A DNA stretch of 64,000 nucleotides from Desulfovibrio sp. Huiquan2017 (GTDB lineage Bacteria > Desulfobacterota > Desulfovibrionia > Desulfovibrionales > Desulfovibrionaceae). The stretch spans positions 1 to 64,000 of the forward strand of contig NZ_JAFMPN010000008.1 in NCBI RefSeq assembly GCF_017351175.1. The letters are read 5' to 3'. Positions 24,532-33,375 of this stretch are shown one piece after another. The position numbers and the translations under genes were made by a program. The notes beneath the pieces were generated by a model. The model saw only the letters and a list, made by a program, of their open reading frames with translations. It made no database searches and was not told where the DNA came from. Each line of letters starts with the position of its first letter. Positions within the stretch are counted from its first letter, which is position 1.

Positions 24532-27105
24532 ATGATCGGCCATAAACACTATGCAACACCATCCGGCATGCCACGCCCCCTTTCGAGAGCGTGCGGTCGT
24601 GCCAACGGCATGCCGCTACCGGTTACTCTCCCTGTGGGCATTCCCCCTGCGTCCGTTCTGTCATGGTGTACTCGACAGAGGGTGGAGTCGGTCTCCGTTT
24701 TTTGCAAGGATGAATTTGGAAACCTCTTTGGTGATTATCTTGTCCGTATCAAGGGGGATTCTTTCGAGCGTGCCGTCTCTGGACTGTTTGAGTACTGGGC
24801 AGTTCTTGTGAACGGATTTGCTGTAGCCGAGGACCAATTGACGATCTTCAGGTGTGAGGATGTCCTCTTTCTACAAGTTGATGCTCGTTCCTTTTGCTCC
24901 GAGCGAGGGTATGGGCAGCTGGATTTGATATACGAAGGCATGAACCAGAGGCTGCAGGAAGCTTCCATTTCTACCGCGTGCAGCATAGAGGTTGTCAGGT
25001 CTATTGACCCGTTCTTGCGTTACCTAACCCTTTTTGATGAAGAATGGCGGACAAAAAAGGATTTGTTGGAGAGTCTTGATCCTGAAAATGATATCTCACA
25101 TCTGTTTCGAGATCATAATGGCGCAGAGATAAATTGGATTGAATATTATACCCGGCACCGGCCTGACCCGTCAGAAAGGGTGTCCTTGCTTCGGGAAGTT
25201 TTTTTGAGGGCCAGGCATGCCGTCGAGAGGAGCAAGCAAGCCATCCCCCAGCATTTCGGCAACCTCAAACGATGTGCTTTGTTACAGGATGTGGCCTCCA
25301 CGACCGTATGGGAAGATGAAGATGAACTGTCGCTCCTTGGCGGTGTCTGCAATGCGTTGAATATCCGATCATTTCGCCGCCTGTGTGTATGCGCGGGCAT
25401 TTTCAATCCAAGAATGCGGAAAGCGGATCTCGTTTCTTCATGGCGTGCCCACGACATGCCATGCAGGGCGTGCGCGGCATTGGCGTCGAAGTTCAATTAT
25501 ACGTGCCCGGAAGATTGCGGGGTAACAACACCGTTGGCGTTGCCGTATATGCCGCCGGATGCGCCAGGGCCATCTTCCGTCTTTTTTGAAGATGACAGGT
25601 ATGTTTACCACTCCGTGGACGGCGATCGAAAGTTCGCAGAGAGGGTCTGTTCTTCCTATGATGTGGTAAGGGCGCTTTGCGACCATCGGGGGGATTATTG
25701 GGGCTATGTCGTAACTCCGGATAAAAGAGCGACCTATTATCCGCTGAAAATACGTGGAGAGAGCAAGAAATCAGTACTATCCTCGCTTGAGGAGATCGGG
25801 GTAAAGGTTTTCAACAAGAATTTAGCGTATCAGTATGCTCTATCGACAGACAGCCAAGGGAGTATCCCGACAGTGGTTGGTACCTACCATGCCGGTTGGA
25901 GTTCACTGTTCGATAGCCCGACATATTCGTTTCCGTATCGGCAGTTGTCAGATGTTCACCCCGTGCCCTTTTTGCCGGAGGCTGGATACAAGACAAAGCA
26001 TGGCCTTTCCGGGACGCTTGGAGGCTGGCTCGATGGTCTGAAAGGCGATCCTTTCATCGATTGGGAACATTTGGCTCTGGCCGTCGCGTTTGCCGGGCCT
26101 TTGCTTCGGTTGGTCCATTGTCCCAGTTTTGTGGTCCACCTCTGGGGGGGGCCCCCTGAGGCCCGAAAGCATCTGCTGCGTCTTGCCTGTTCAGTCTGGG
26201 GAAGTCAGTATTTTGCGCATAGTTTCGCTTCCATATCGGATGAACTCGGGCCGATTGCGGCTGCGCACAACGATGGTTTGATCGCCATCAATTTCAGTGA
26301 ATCCGTAAGTGACACCAAGGCGCGGAATCTTCTGAAGCGGCTGCTGGGCGGGAGCCTCCTGGACGCGCCCTATGGATCGCCTCTCAGGCACGCAATTTTT
26401 TCAACGGGAAAAAAGCCGGTCAAAGTGGAGAACGGGGAGTGGCAAATCATTAATCTTGAGTTGCCAGATCCCTGTTGTGTCCCGCGCCGCAACACAGTCC
26501 AATTCAGGGCCAATTATGGGCATGCCGGAAAACGTGTTGTTGAGCATTTGTTGCGGGTCATGGGTGGTGATGACCTGAATGCCCAGGTTGAGTATGTCAA
26601 ACAGGGATCAGTTTTTGCCCGATTGAAAACGATAGCAGAGCCATGCTCGCGTCTTTTAGCCACAATACAAATTGCACTGGGGCGCGGGTATCAAGCACTC
26701 GGGTATCCTGTCGGCGAGGCCGGAGCTGAATCCTTTGGAAGGCTATGGCCCTTATGGCTGCAGGGGAGAACCGAAGTTGAGAGAGAAGCGATTCTCCTGG
26801 TTATGGATTCCATCCGGACGGGGGCTTATCCTGAGCGGTTGGGGGATGCGGCCAAATGCCTAACCCATGTTGATTACGATGGGTATCGTTTCACCGAGGG
26901 GAAGATGAGAGGTGTGCTTTTCCCCACAAAGAAATTTAAAGAACTGTTTTGCGCCACCGTCACCCCAAAGCGATTGGCCGAGTTGCTATACGTCGATGGA
27001 TTGCTGGTCAAAGGAGAAGGGGGTGGCTTCACGAGTCCTCGCTGGATTCCCGGCTTGAGACGAGCGCTTCGTGGCTACTTTTTACGACTGCCGAGACGCG
27101 CGTAA
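24532..27105 (+). CDS. DUF927-like helicase/primase-associated protein with degenerate P-loop
   Basis: The 857-residue protein resembles DUF927 proteins of mobile elements in its second half: GTYHAGW near residue 445, GTLGGWLDGLKGD, then AVAFAGPLLRLVHCPSFVVHLWG, where DUF927 ATPases have a Walker A loop. Here the loop reads GGPPEARKHL instead of G-x-x-x-x-GK-T, and the Walker B position reads LIAINFSES instead of a hhhhDE motif. ATP hydrolysis is therefore probably lost, although the fold and downstream sequence are intact. The N-terminal 330 residues are not recognised; a Cys cluster CRACAALASKFNYTCPEDC near 310-328 may bind zinc. It is the first gene inside the left end and precedes the replication module. 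Starts at an ATG with GGAG upstream. Confidence 0.65.
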   Translation: MIGHKHYATPSGMPRPLSRACGRANGMPLPVTLPVGIPPASVLSWCTRQRVESVSVFCKDEFGNLFGDYLVRIKGDSFERAVSGLFEYWAVLVNGFAVAEDQLTIFRCEDVLFLQVDARSFCSERGYGQLDLIYEGMNQRLQEASISTACSIEVVRSIDPFLRYLTLFDEEWRTKKDLLESLDPENDISHLFRDHNGAEINWIEYYTRHRPDPSERVSLLREVFLRARHAVERSKQAIPQHFGNLKRCALLQDVASTTVWEDEDELSLLGGVCNALNIRSFRRLCVCAGIFNPRMRKADLVSSWRAHDMPCRACAALASKFNYTCPEDCGVTTPLALPYMPPDAPGPSSVFFEDDRYVYHSVDGDRKFAERVCSSYDVVRALCDHRGDYWGYVVTPDKRATYYPLKIRGESKKSVLSSLEEIGVKVFNKNLAYQYALSTDSQGSIPTVVGTYHAGWSSLFDSPTYSFPYRQLSDVHPVPFLPEAGYKTKHGLSGTLGGWLDGLKGDPFIDWEHLALAVAFAGPLLRLVHCPSFVVHLWGGPPEARKHLLRLACSVWGSQYFAHSFASISDELGPIAAAHNDGLIAINFSESVSDTKARNLLKRLLGGSLLDAPYGSPLRHAIFSTGKKPVKVENGEWQIINLELPDPCCVPRRNTVQFRANYGHAGKRVVEHLLRVMGGDDLNAQVEYVKQGSVFARLKTIAEPCSRLLATIQIALGRGYQALGYPVGEAGAESFGRLWPLWLQGRTEVEREAILLVMDSIRTGAYPERLGDAAKCLTHVDYDGYRFTEGKMRGVLFPTKKFKELFCATVTPKRLAELLYVDGLLVKGEGGGFTSPRWIPGLRRALRGYFLRLPRRA

Positions 27106-27493
27106 CCAACATCACTCCCGGTTTTATCGTTTTTCTCTGTCTGCCGTGCCCGTGTCTGTTGGGCTATTGGATAACACTTTGTAATAATTGTCATTACAAA
27201 ATACATATTTTTATTCAAATACAAAATACATTTTTTATAATTACTTAATACAAAATTTAACAATCTAAAATACAAATTAAAAAATCACAATTTTTAAGAA
27301 ATTTTTACTGTATAATTAATGTATTAGATCATATTCACATAGAGAGTTTTGGGTGATAGTAAGCATTACATTAAAGACGAATATAGTCATGCTTTCCAGC
27401 CTGCCTCGCTGCCCTATAGCAAATTGCCAGGCGTGTATTTTTTTATTCACCGGTGACATCCTATGAAGTTGAAGTAAGATTAGGAGGTTACAC
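27106..27493. other. AT-rich region with iteron-like repeats, candidate replication origin
   Basis: A 388-bp gene-free stretch, extremely AT-rich between about 27180 and 27330. It contains spaced copies of a TACAAAATA motif: TTACAAAATACAT (27194), ATACAAAATACAT (27219), ATACAAAATTTA (27248) and AAAATACAAATTA (27267). A TATAAT hexamer at 27311 may be a -10 element for the small gene that follows. The position just upstream of the primase-helicase gene fits an origin or its control region. Confidence 0.5.
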
Positions 27494-27712
27494 GTGGAAA
27501 ATCTTAAAAAGCAACTGGCAGATCATTTGCCACCGGTTTTTGCCGGAACTTCACTCGACAGTCTGACTGGTGACGCCGTCCGATGGCGAACGGTCCAGAA
27601 CCTGAAATCGTTGAAAAAAATCCCAGAGGACTGCTTCAAGCGCCAGGGGACACGCAAGATGTTGATCATCCGCGATCCGTTTTTAGATTGGTGGATGCAA
27701 CAGCTCGACTAG
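27494..27712 (+). CDS. small basic protein, possible excisionase/DNA-binding factor
   Basis: The 72-residue protein starts at GTG with TAGGAGGT upstream. The sequence LTGDAVRWRTVQNLKSLKKI followed by CFKRQGTRKMLIIRDPFLDW looks like a short winged-helix fold of the AlpA/excisionase size class: a polar recognition stretch, then a beta wing. It sits between the AT-rich repeats and the primase gene and has its own terminator. A role as excisionase or origin/promoter-binding factor is inference. It is conserved-looking but not named. Confidence 0.6.
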   Translation: MENLKKQLADHLPPVFAGTSLDSLTGDAVRWRTVQNLKSLKKIPEDCFKRQGTRKMLIIRDPFLDWWMQQLD

Positions 27713-27740
27713 GGTTTTTGCCTTGATCGTAAGGCGAAAA

Positions 27741-27770
27741 AGGCCGGGAGAACGACTCTCCCGGCCTTTT
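27741..27770 (+). terminator. intrinsic terminator after the small DNA-binding gene
   Basis: AGGCCGGGAG / CTCCCGGCCT hairpin with loop AACGACT... followed by TTTT. It ends just before the ribosome-binding site of the primase-helicase gene, so some readthrough or a separate promoter is needed downstream. Confidence 0.8.
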
Positions 27771-27793
27771 CACGTTTAATAAGGAAAAGAACT

Positions 27794-30265
27794 ATGAAAC
27801 CTATACGTTTTTGTGCCCCGCTGAACGGGGACAGGCCAGGCCCTTGGAGGATGATCGAGGACTCTCATGAAGCCATGGAACAGGCCAAGCGAGAAGGAGC
27901 TGCATTCCTGTCGACCATGGCTTTCGAATATGAGCCCCAGGAGGGCAAGGATGAACCCCGCCGTCATGGTGATCTCGTTTTTGATTTTGACCACAAGGAG
28001 GATCCCGAAATTGCCCGGAATGATTGCATCCTTCTTGTGCAATATCTGAGACGAAATGGTGTGGACCCGCACCTGCTCGGCCTTTTCGTTTCAGGGCGGA
28101 AGGGCTTCCATATAATAGTCCCCACTTATTTGTTCGGGGCCACAGAAGGCGATCCGTTGCTGCCCATGATCTACCTGCGGATGGCACAGTATATCTCGGT
28201 CCGACTTTGGCGCGGCGGAACGACTAGCCTCGATTTCAGCATGTATGCGATGGGCAAAGGGAAGCTCCTCCGGTTGGAGAACGTGCGTCGTGGCATTGGC
28301 ACGTATAAGGTTCCGATCACCTGGGAAGAATTGTCCGGAATGTCATATTCAGAGTTGGCCGAATTGACGGTTGCTCCTCGACAAATCGAACAGAGACCGC
28401 CTTCATTGAAGGTCGTTGAACCGCTTGCGGCGATGTTTGCATATAACCGAAAGATGGTTCATTGCCCACCTAGCAGCGAATTGGTCGATACGACGAAATT
28501 CATCATGCAATGCAAGTTCGTCCAGCATTGTACACGGAATGCCGCGTCGTTGAGTGAGCCGGAATGGCACGCGATGCTTTCCGTACTGAAGGGATTGGGA
28601 CAAGAAGGCCGTTGGCTCGCTCACGACCTGAGTTGCGAATATCCTGGATACAGTCGCGCCCAGACCGATAAGAAATTCGATCGGGCCGTACCCAACATGA
28701 GCTGCGAGAAGATCAAAAAGCTCTTCGACTGCGATTGTGAATGCGGTGTGCATACGCCATCCATGCTGTGGGCGACTGCCAACTCGGGAGAGTCCGCCAA
28801 TGCGGCCAAGTCCTCCGAGGCGGAAAAGCTCATCAAGCTGGCTGACACATTCGATCTGTATCCGTCCGAAAATGGGTTGGCGTACGCCGATGTGATGGTC
28901 GATGGGCATCGCAAAACATTCCGGGTGGAAAGTCGGGACTTCCGGGAAATCTTGAGGTTTTTGCACTATAAGCAGACCGGAAAGGCGCTCAAGGCTCTCG
29001 CCGCGAACGACCTGATTGGGTACATGGAGGCCAAAGCGCTCCACGGCGGTGCGAAAGCGAAGGCGGTGTACACGCGCGTTGCGCATTGCGGCGACGTGGT
29101 CTTCATCGACCTTTGCGACGAGAAGTGGCGTGCCGTCGAAATCACGGCAGAGGGATGGAAGGTCGTGGACAAGCCTCCTGTCCGGTTCAGGCGAGTTATG
29201 GGAATGCAGCCCTTGGTCGCGCCTGCCGCAGGTGGTTCCGTCCATGAACTCGGGAAGCTGTTGAATGTCGATGAAGGCGCGGCGATCCTGCTTGAGGCGT
29301 GGTTGCTTGGTGCTTTGTCGCCCGGCCCGTATCCGGTCCTTGTCCTCGAAGGCGAGCAGGGAACGGCCAAGAGTACGACGACGGAGATCCTACGGCAGTT
29401 GATCGATCCCTCGATAGCCCCCACTCGCTCGGCTCCGCGCTGCGAGCAGGATCTGGTTATCGCGGCGCACAACTCGCATGTGATCGCCTTGGACAACTTG
29501 TCTGGCTTGTCCCCGTGGATATCGGACGCGCTATGCAGGATCGCCACCGGCGGCAGCTTCTCGATGCGAAAGCTGTACACGAACGAGGACGAGGTATTGT
29601 TCACCGTCATGAAGCCCATCATCCTCAACGGGATTGATCAGCTTGCGGAACGGCACGACCTGGCCGACAGGTGCCTCAGGGTAACGCTGCCGGTCATACC
29701 GCCAAGTCAGCGTTTGACCGAGACGCAACTCAAAGCGGCATTTGACGAAGCCGCTCCCAAGATACTCGCCGGACTTTGCGATGGCGTGTCTTGCGCCTTA
29801 CGGAATCGCACCCGTGTCGAGGTCGAAAATCCGCCCAGGATGGCCGACTTCACGAAATGGTGCGTGGCTGGGGAAGACGCGATGTCCTGGGAACCGGGTG
29901 CCTTTCTGCAAGCCTACCGGGCGAACCAGAGCGAGTCTGTCGAGAAAGCGCTCACTGCGGATCACGTCGCCAACGCGATCATAACGCTGATGCGGAATCG
30001 TTCCGCCTGGGAAGGGACTCCCTCCGAACTCCTTCAGGTGTTGGAAGAGGTCGTCGGAGAGCGGGTGGCTCGGCTTCATGTATGGCCGAAGACCGCGACT
30101 TCGTTTGGCAAGAATCTGACCCGAGTCCAGGCTTTCCTCCGCAAGTTCGGCATAGACGTCAACCGTCAGAGTGGGGGGAACCGAACCATAACCATGACGA
30201 ACGAACAGGCCGAGTCTGCCGTAAATGTCCATGTGGGCATGAGCGTCGGCGAGGTCTTCGAATAG
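27794..30265 (+). CDS. AEP primase-helicase (replication protein of the element)
   Basis: The 823-residue protein combines an archaeo-eukaryotic primase with a C-terminal SF3/D5-like helicase. The primase shows DLVFDFDHKED (metal-binding acidic motif, residues about 57-67), SGRKGFHIIVP near 100 and LRLENVRRGIGTYKVPI near 160. A Cys-rich PriCT-like segment (CKFVQHC and CDCEC) spans about 235-315. The helicase has Walker A GEQGTAKST near residue 520 and Walker B HVIALDNLSG near 562, then an SF3-type continuation PIILNGIDQLAERHDLADR. Such proteins both prime and unwind DNA in plasmids and satellites. It should start replication of the excised element, probably from the AT-rich region upstream. 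Good AAGGAAAAG lies before the ATG. Confidence 0.85.
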   Translation: MKPIRFCAPLNGDRPGPWRMIEDSHEAMEQAKREGAAFLSTMAFEYEPQEGKDEPRRHGDLVFDFDHKEDPEIARNDCILLVQYLRRNGVDPHLLGLFVSGRKGFHIIVPTYLFGATEGDPLLPMIYLRMAQYISVRLWRGGTTSLDFSMYAMGKGKLLRLENVRRGIGTYKVPITWEELSGMSYSELAELTVAPRQIEQRPPSLKVVEPLAAMFAYNRKMVHCPPSSELVDTTKFIMQCKFVQHCTRNAASLSEPEWHAMLSVLKGLGQEGRWLAHDLSCEYPGYSRAQTDKKFDRAVPNMSCEKIKKLFDCDCECGVHTPSMLWATANSGESANAAKSSEAEKLIKLADTFDLYPSENGLAYADVMVDGHRKTFRVESRDFREILRFLHYKQTGKALKALAANDLIGYMEAKALHGGAKAKAVYTRVAHCGDVVFIDLCDEKWRAVEITAEGWKVVDKPPVRFRRVMGMQPLVAPAAGGSVHELGKLLNVDEGAAILLEAWLLGALSPGPYPVLVLEGEQGTAKSTTTEILRQLIDPSIAPTRSAPRCEQDLVIAAHNSHVIALDNLSGLSPWISDALCRIATGGSFSMRKLYTNEDEVLFTVMKPIILNGIDQLAERHDLADRCLRVTLPVIPPSQRLTETQLKAAFDEAAPKILAGLCDGVSCALRNRTRVEVENPPRMADFTKWCVAGEDAMSWEPGAFLQAYRANQSESVEKALTADHVANAIITLMRNRSAWEGTPSELLQVLEEVVGERVARLHVWPKTATSFGKNLTRVQAFLRKFGIDVNRQSGGNRTITMTNEQAESAVNVHVGMSVGEVFE

Positions 30266-30274
30266 ATCGAAATC

Positions 30275-30312
30275 AGGGCCGCCAGGGGTACTCCCTTGGC
30301 GGCCCTCTTTTC
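30275..30312 (+). terminator. intrinsic terminator after the primase-helicase
   Basis: AGGGCCGCCAAGGG-like stem (AGGGCCGCCAGGGGT / CCCTTGGCGGCCCT) followed by CTTTTCT. The next 220 bp to the Rhs gene hold no other gene. Confidence 0.8.
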
Positions 30313-30539
30313 TGCTGCAGGTCGGGCGGTTGGGGCGGAGGAATACATGTTTGAAAAACCTGTCAAGCACGATCAATCGACACAAACCTGTTTTTTAGCG
30401 ACGGCTGCGTGCATTTTGCCGACATGAAGTCGTTGTTGACCGACAACGCCGTGTTTCGCTCATTTGGGCCGAAAAAACCATGGTACGCTTTCCGCAAACA
30501 AAGACAGGGCCGTCAGCTCAGTGGCCCGGAGGAGATCAT

Positions 30540-31916
30540 ATGAGCGTATTTGAAATGAGGCTGAAGCATGACCCAAGCGGTCGAATCGCGGAGATTTCCG
30601 AAACCGTGGCCGGTCGGCGCATTGTCTGGAAGTATGCCTACGAGAAGGCCGGGAGGCTCTTTTAGGCGCATCTGGACAACCGGCTTATCTGCCAGTGCTA
30701 TTACGACAGAGACGGCCGCCGCCAGCGGGACTATTTCCCGGCCACCGTGGGGTCCAGCTACCGCGACTACCGGTACAATCTGGACAATCGGCTGATGAGC
30801 GCGGGTAACAATGGGTTCACGCACGACGAAAATGGGTTCCGGTCCATCTGGTCGAACGGCGGCACGTACCACCTGTACGAGTACGCGCCGGACTACCGGC
30901 TGCTCAAGATGGAAGTGGAGAACCAAGGCCGCGTCTACGCCTACCGCCACGACGAGGACGGCAGGCGGGCCGCCAAGTATTGCAACGGCCAACTCGTCGA
31001 GGCCTACCAATGGCTCGACTTCGTCCGGCTCGGCGCGTTCCACGACGGGCGCATGGGTTACGAATTCGGCTACGCGGACAACGAACGGCTGCCCTCGGCC
31101 ATGCGGCGCGAGGACGGGGCCGTATTTACTCTGCACTTTGATCAGGTCGGCTCCCTGCGCGTGGTTGCCGACGCGGACGGCGACATGATAAAGGAAGTTC
31201 TCTACGATCCCTTCGGCAGGATCATCGAGGACAGCAATCCGGGCCTGCGCGTGCCCATAGGCTTTGCAGGCGGCCTGCATGACCGGGACCTGGGTTTTGT
31301 CCGCTTCGGCTGGCGGGACTACGACCCCTTCACCGGCAGGTGGACCGCGCCCGATCCCATCGGGGACAGGGGCGGCGATCCGGACTGGTATGGGTATTGT
31401 TTGGATGATCCGGTGAACATGCACGACCCCATGGGGCTGTTCGCTTGGGTCCCGGTTGCAGGAGCCGCGATCGGCGCGGGCTCCAATGCCTACGACAATT
31501 GGGATGATTGGAGAAGCGGCAAGATGAGCACAGGGGACTATACCAAATCGGTCGGCTTGGGCGCTGCAACCGGCGCGGTGAGCACCATGGGAGGAGGCAT
31601 TGGTTCAACCCTTCTGTTTGGTGGCGGTGCAGCTGCCTTGAATGAAGCCGGGAGTCAGTATATCAAGAAAGGCAAAGTCGATGATGTCGGGAAAGTTGCT
31701 GCATCTGGAGTAAGTGGTGCTGTCGGTGGTGCGATCGGAAAGACAGGTAAGGCTGTCGGCAAAAATTTCGGCAGAATTACACCGCCTAAAACCATACCTC
31801 CCAAGCCGCTGAAAGATGCAAGTAACCTTGGAGGTGTTGTCGGCTCAACCGTTGGCAGTGAATATACCGATTCTTGGCTGAGTAAAGCCCTGGAAACCGG
31901 GAAGAGGCAAAAGTGA
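30540..31916 (+). pseudogene. orphan Rhs-repeat-core protein with in-frame amber codon
   Basis: With AGGAGATCAT before the ATG at 30540, the frame reads MSVFEMRLKHDPSGRIAE and continues to a TAG at 30663-30665 (codon 42). It then stays open in the same frame to 31916. The second part is a clear Rhs/YD-repeat C-terminal core: DQVGSLRVVAD, LYDPFGRIIEDSNPG, GFAGGLHDRDLGFVRFGWRDYDPFTGRW and DPIGDRG...DPVNMHDPMGLF. A Gly/Ala-rich 140-residue variable tail follows with possible membrane-inserting segments. Rhs tips are polymorphic toxins. No cysteine or classical nuclease motif is seen in the tail. The stop codon most likely inactivates full-length expression, although re-initiation further on is possible. 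Confidence 0.8.
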
Positions 31917-32143
31917 TAGCAGGTCTCGTCTTTTGGATTATTGCAAGCATTGTTTGCTCTGTTGGTGGAGTCGTCTTCATACGAGAGTGGTATTACTCTC
32001 GGCATACAGACCTCCGCCCGTTTTCATGGAAACGGTGGTTCAACAAAGATGAAGGCCTGAACCCGCGTGAGAAGCTTATCAACGGGATCATATGTATCAT
32101 CATTGTTGCGTTTGCGACATTGGTCTTCCTGTCTTCCCTTTAG
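31913..32143 (+). CDS. small two-TM membrane protein, candidate Rhs immunity protein
   Basis: The 76-residue protein starts at a GTG overlapping the Rhs stop (GTGA). It has a hydrophobic helix at residues about 3-22, a basic/aromatic middle (YYSRHTDLRPFSWKRWF) and a second helix near 58-75. A tiny membrane gene translationally coupled to an Rhs tip is the normal position and size of an immunity gene. If so, the matching toxin may act on membranes. Confidence 0.65.
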   Translation: MIAGLVFWIIASIVCSVGGVVFIREWYYSRHTDLRPFSWKRWFNKDEGLNPREKLINGIICIIIVAFATLVFLSSL

Positions 32144-32154
32144 ATTCACCGATA

Positions 32155-32179
32155 CGCCCGAGGCAAAAGCCTCGGGCGT
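32155..32179 (+). terminator. intrinsic terminator after the Rhs/immunity unit
   Basis: CGCCCGAGGC / GCCTCGGGCG hairpin with an AAAA loop, followed by TGTTTGATTTG. Confidence 0.75.
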
Positions 32180-32328
32180 GTTTGATTTGTTATGGTGAGT
32201 GCTGGGCGGCATCATCATCTGGCGGACTGATTTTCGTAAGGCGATTATAGCCGCCCGTGTCGCCCTAGCTTATCAGGAAAGCAGTCAAATTTGAAAAAGG
32301 AGGGAGCAGCCATGTCTCTCCTTTTCGT

Positions 32329-32844
32329 TTACAACAGTTTGTAGACCTGTTTCACCTTGGGCGTCCCCTCATCGTAGGCAAAGACGATCTCGGCGAAACG
32401 GATAAACGTCCCGTCGATGGACGCGCCCATGCCGCAGACGTCGCAGTGGGCCATGCCTTTGAGGGTCAGTTCGGGGCCGTCCAGGTTGGCCGAAGCGCCG
32501 CACTTCATGTTGGGGAAAGCTATATCTTCGCCGTTGATGCTGACCACTTCATAAAGCGAACATGTGGTCATCCGGTCCACGTTCATGCTGTTTCCGGCGA
32601 GGAATCCGCGATTCCCCCTGGCGGAAAGCCCCACGACATTCCCGTCCCCGTCCTGGAACAGGATCATCGAGTCGTAATCGAAATCGCCGGGCAGGAACAT
32701 CAGGATGTTTTCTGCAGCCTGATACATGGCGGATTTGGCCTCGCCCGTAAATTCCTCCCTGGTGATGTCGTCGGATTGGCCGCAACCGGACAGTAAAAGC
32801 CCGGTGAGCAACAGGCACAGTCCTATCCATTTAGTTTTGCTCAT
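32329..32844 (-). CDS. hypothetical lipoprotein
   Basis: The 171-residue precursor has a type II signal peptide with lipobox LLSGC (cysteine near residue 21). The mature part is acidic and has two CxxC-like spots, FPNMKCGAS and AHCDVCGMGAS, which could bind metal or form a disulfide. No family was recognised. It follows the 114-residue membrane protein by 9 bp on the minus strand, so the two form an operon, and the pair diverges from the XRE regulator. Confidence 0.7.
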   Translation of the reverse strand: MSKTKWIGLCLLLTGLLLSGCGQSDDITREEFTGEAKSAMYQAAENILMFLPGDFDYDSMILFQDGDGNVVGLSARGNRGFLAGNSMNVDRMTTCSLYEVVSINGEDIAFPNMKCGASANLDGPELTLKGMAHCDVCGMGASIDGTFIRFAEIVFAYDEGTPKVKQVYKLL

Positions 32845-32853
32845 GATCGGAAC

Positions 32854-33198
32854 CTACTTCATTTCGACGATCATGCTTATGAACAGAATGCCGCCAACGG
32901 CGATGCCGATCAACTGCGGGCCGCACATCCAGAAAAACCGCGCCTTGAGCAGGCCGAGAAACCCGCCGGTGGTGAAGATCATGTCCGGAATGATCAGCTT
33001 GCGGATGAAATCGGCAATCAGAAACCCCAGAAATCCGCCCACGCTGCCGCCGATGGCCCCGGCCAGTTTCATCAGGAAACCTGACGCGATCTGGGTGTTG
33101 ACGAACGTTGCCCAAAATCCCCAAGCGATGCTGAGGATCAGATAGAAGATGTAGTAGGCGTTCTTGCCGTTATTGCTGCTGATCTCTTTAGCTTCCAT
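32854..33198 (-). CDS. hypothetical multi-pass membrane protein
   Basis: The 114-residue protein has about three hydrophobic helices, including a glycine-zipper stretch GAIGGSVGGFLGFLIADF. It starts with a polar segment MEAKEISSNNGKN. Not recognised. It is co-oriented with the lipoprotein gene. Together they resemble a small membrane-associated pair carried as cargo, possibly an effector or entry-exclusion type, but no function can be assigned. Confidence 0.65.
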   Translation of the reverse strand: MEAKEISSNNGKNAYYIFYLILSIAWGFWATFVNTQIASGFLMKLAGAIGGSVGGFLGFLIADFIRKLIIPDMIFTTGGFLGLLKARFFWMCGPQLIGIAVGGILFISMIVEMK

Positions 33199-33268
33199 CG
33201 GTACTGCTCCATGTTGAGATTGAAAGGGGAAATGAGACTCCGGTCACCAAAAGAAGGCCATTTTTGAT

Positions 33269-33298
33269 GACGTTTAACACCTACAAGTGTTAAACGTC
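33269..33298. promoter_or_regulatory. 30-bp perfect palindrome upstream of the XRE regulator
   Basis: Arms GACGTTTAACAC (33269-33280) and GTGTTAAACGTC (33287-33298) flank a 6-nt centre. It lies 78 bp before the XRE gene and 71 bp before the divergent membrane-protein operon. This is the classic place for an operator bound by the adjacent helix-turn-helix protein, able to control both promoters. Confidence 0.65.
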
Positions 33299-33375
33299 CA
33301 GTATTTATGAAACGTGCACCGGGTTTTTCTTTGTCCGGCTCTCACCCATTGTAGAACGCAATCGGAGGAGCAAGG

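Noticed and set aside
27106-27493. CRISPR-like repeats in the AT-rich region
   Set aside because: Repeats are short, imperfect and unevenly spaced, with no unique spacers of constant length. No cas gene is present anywhere in the window.
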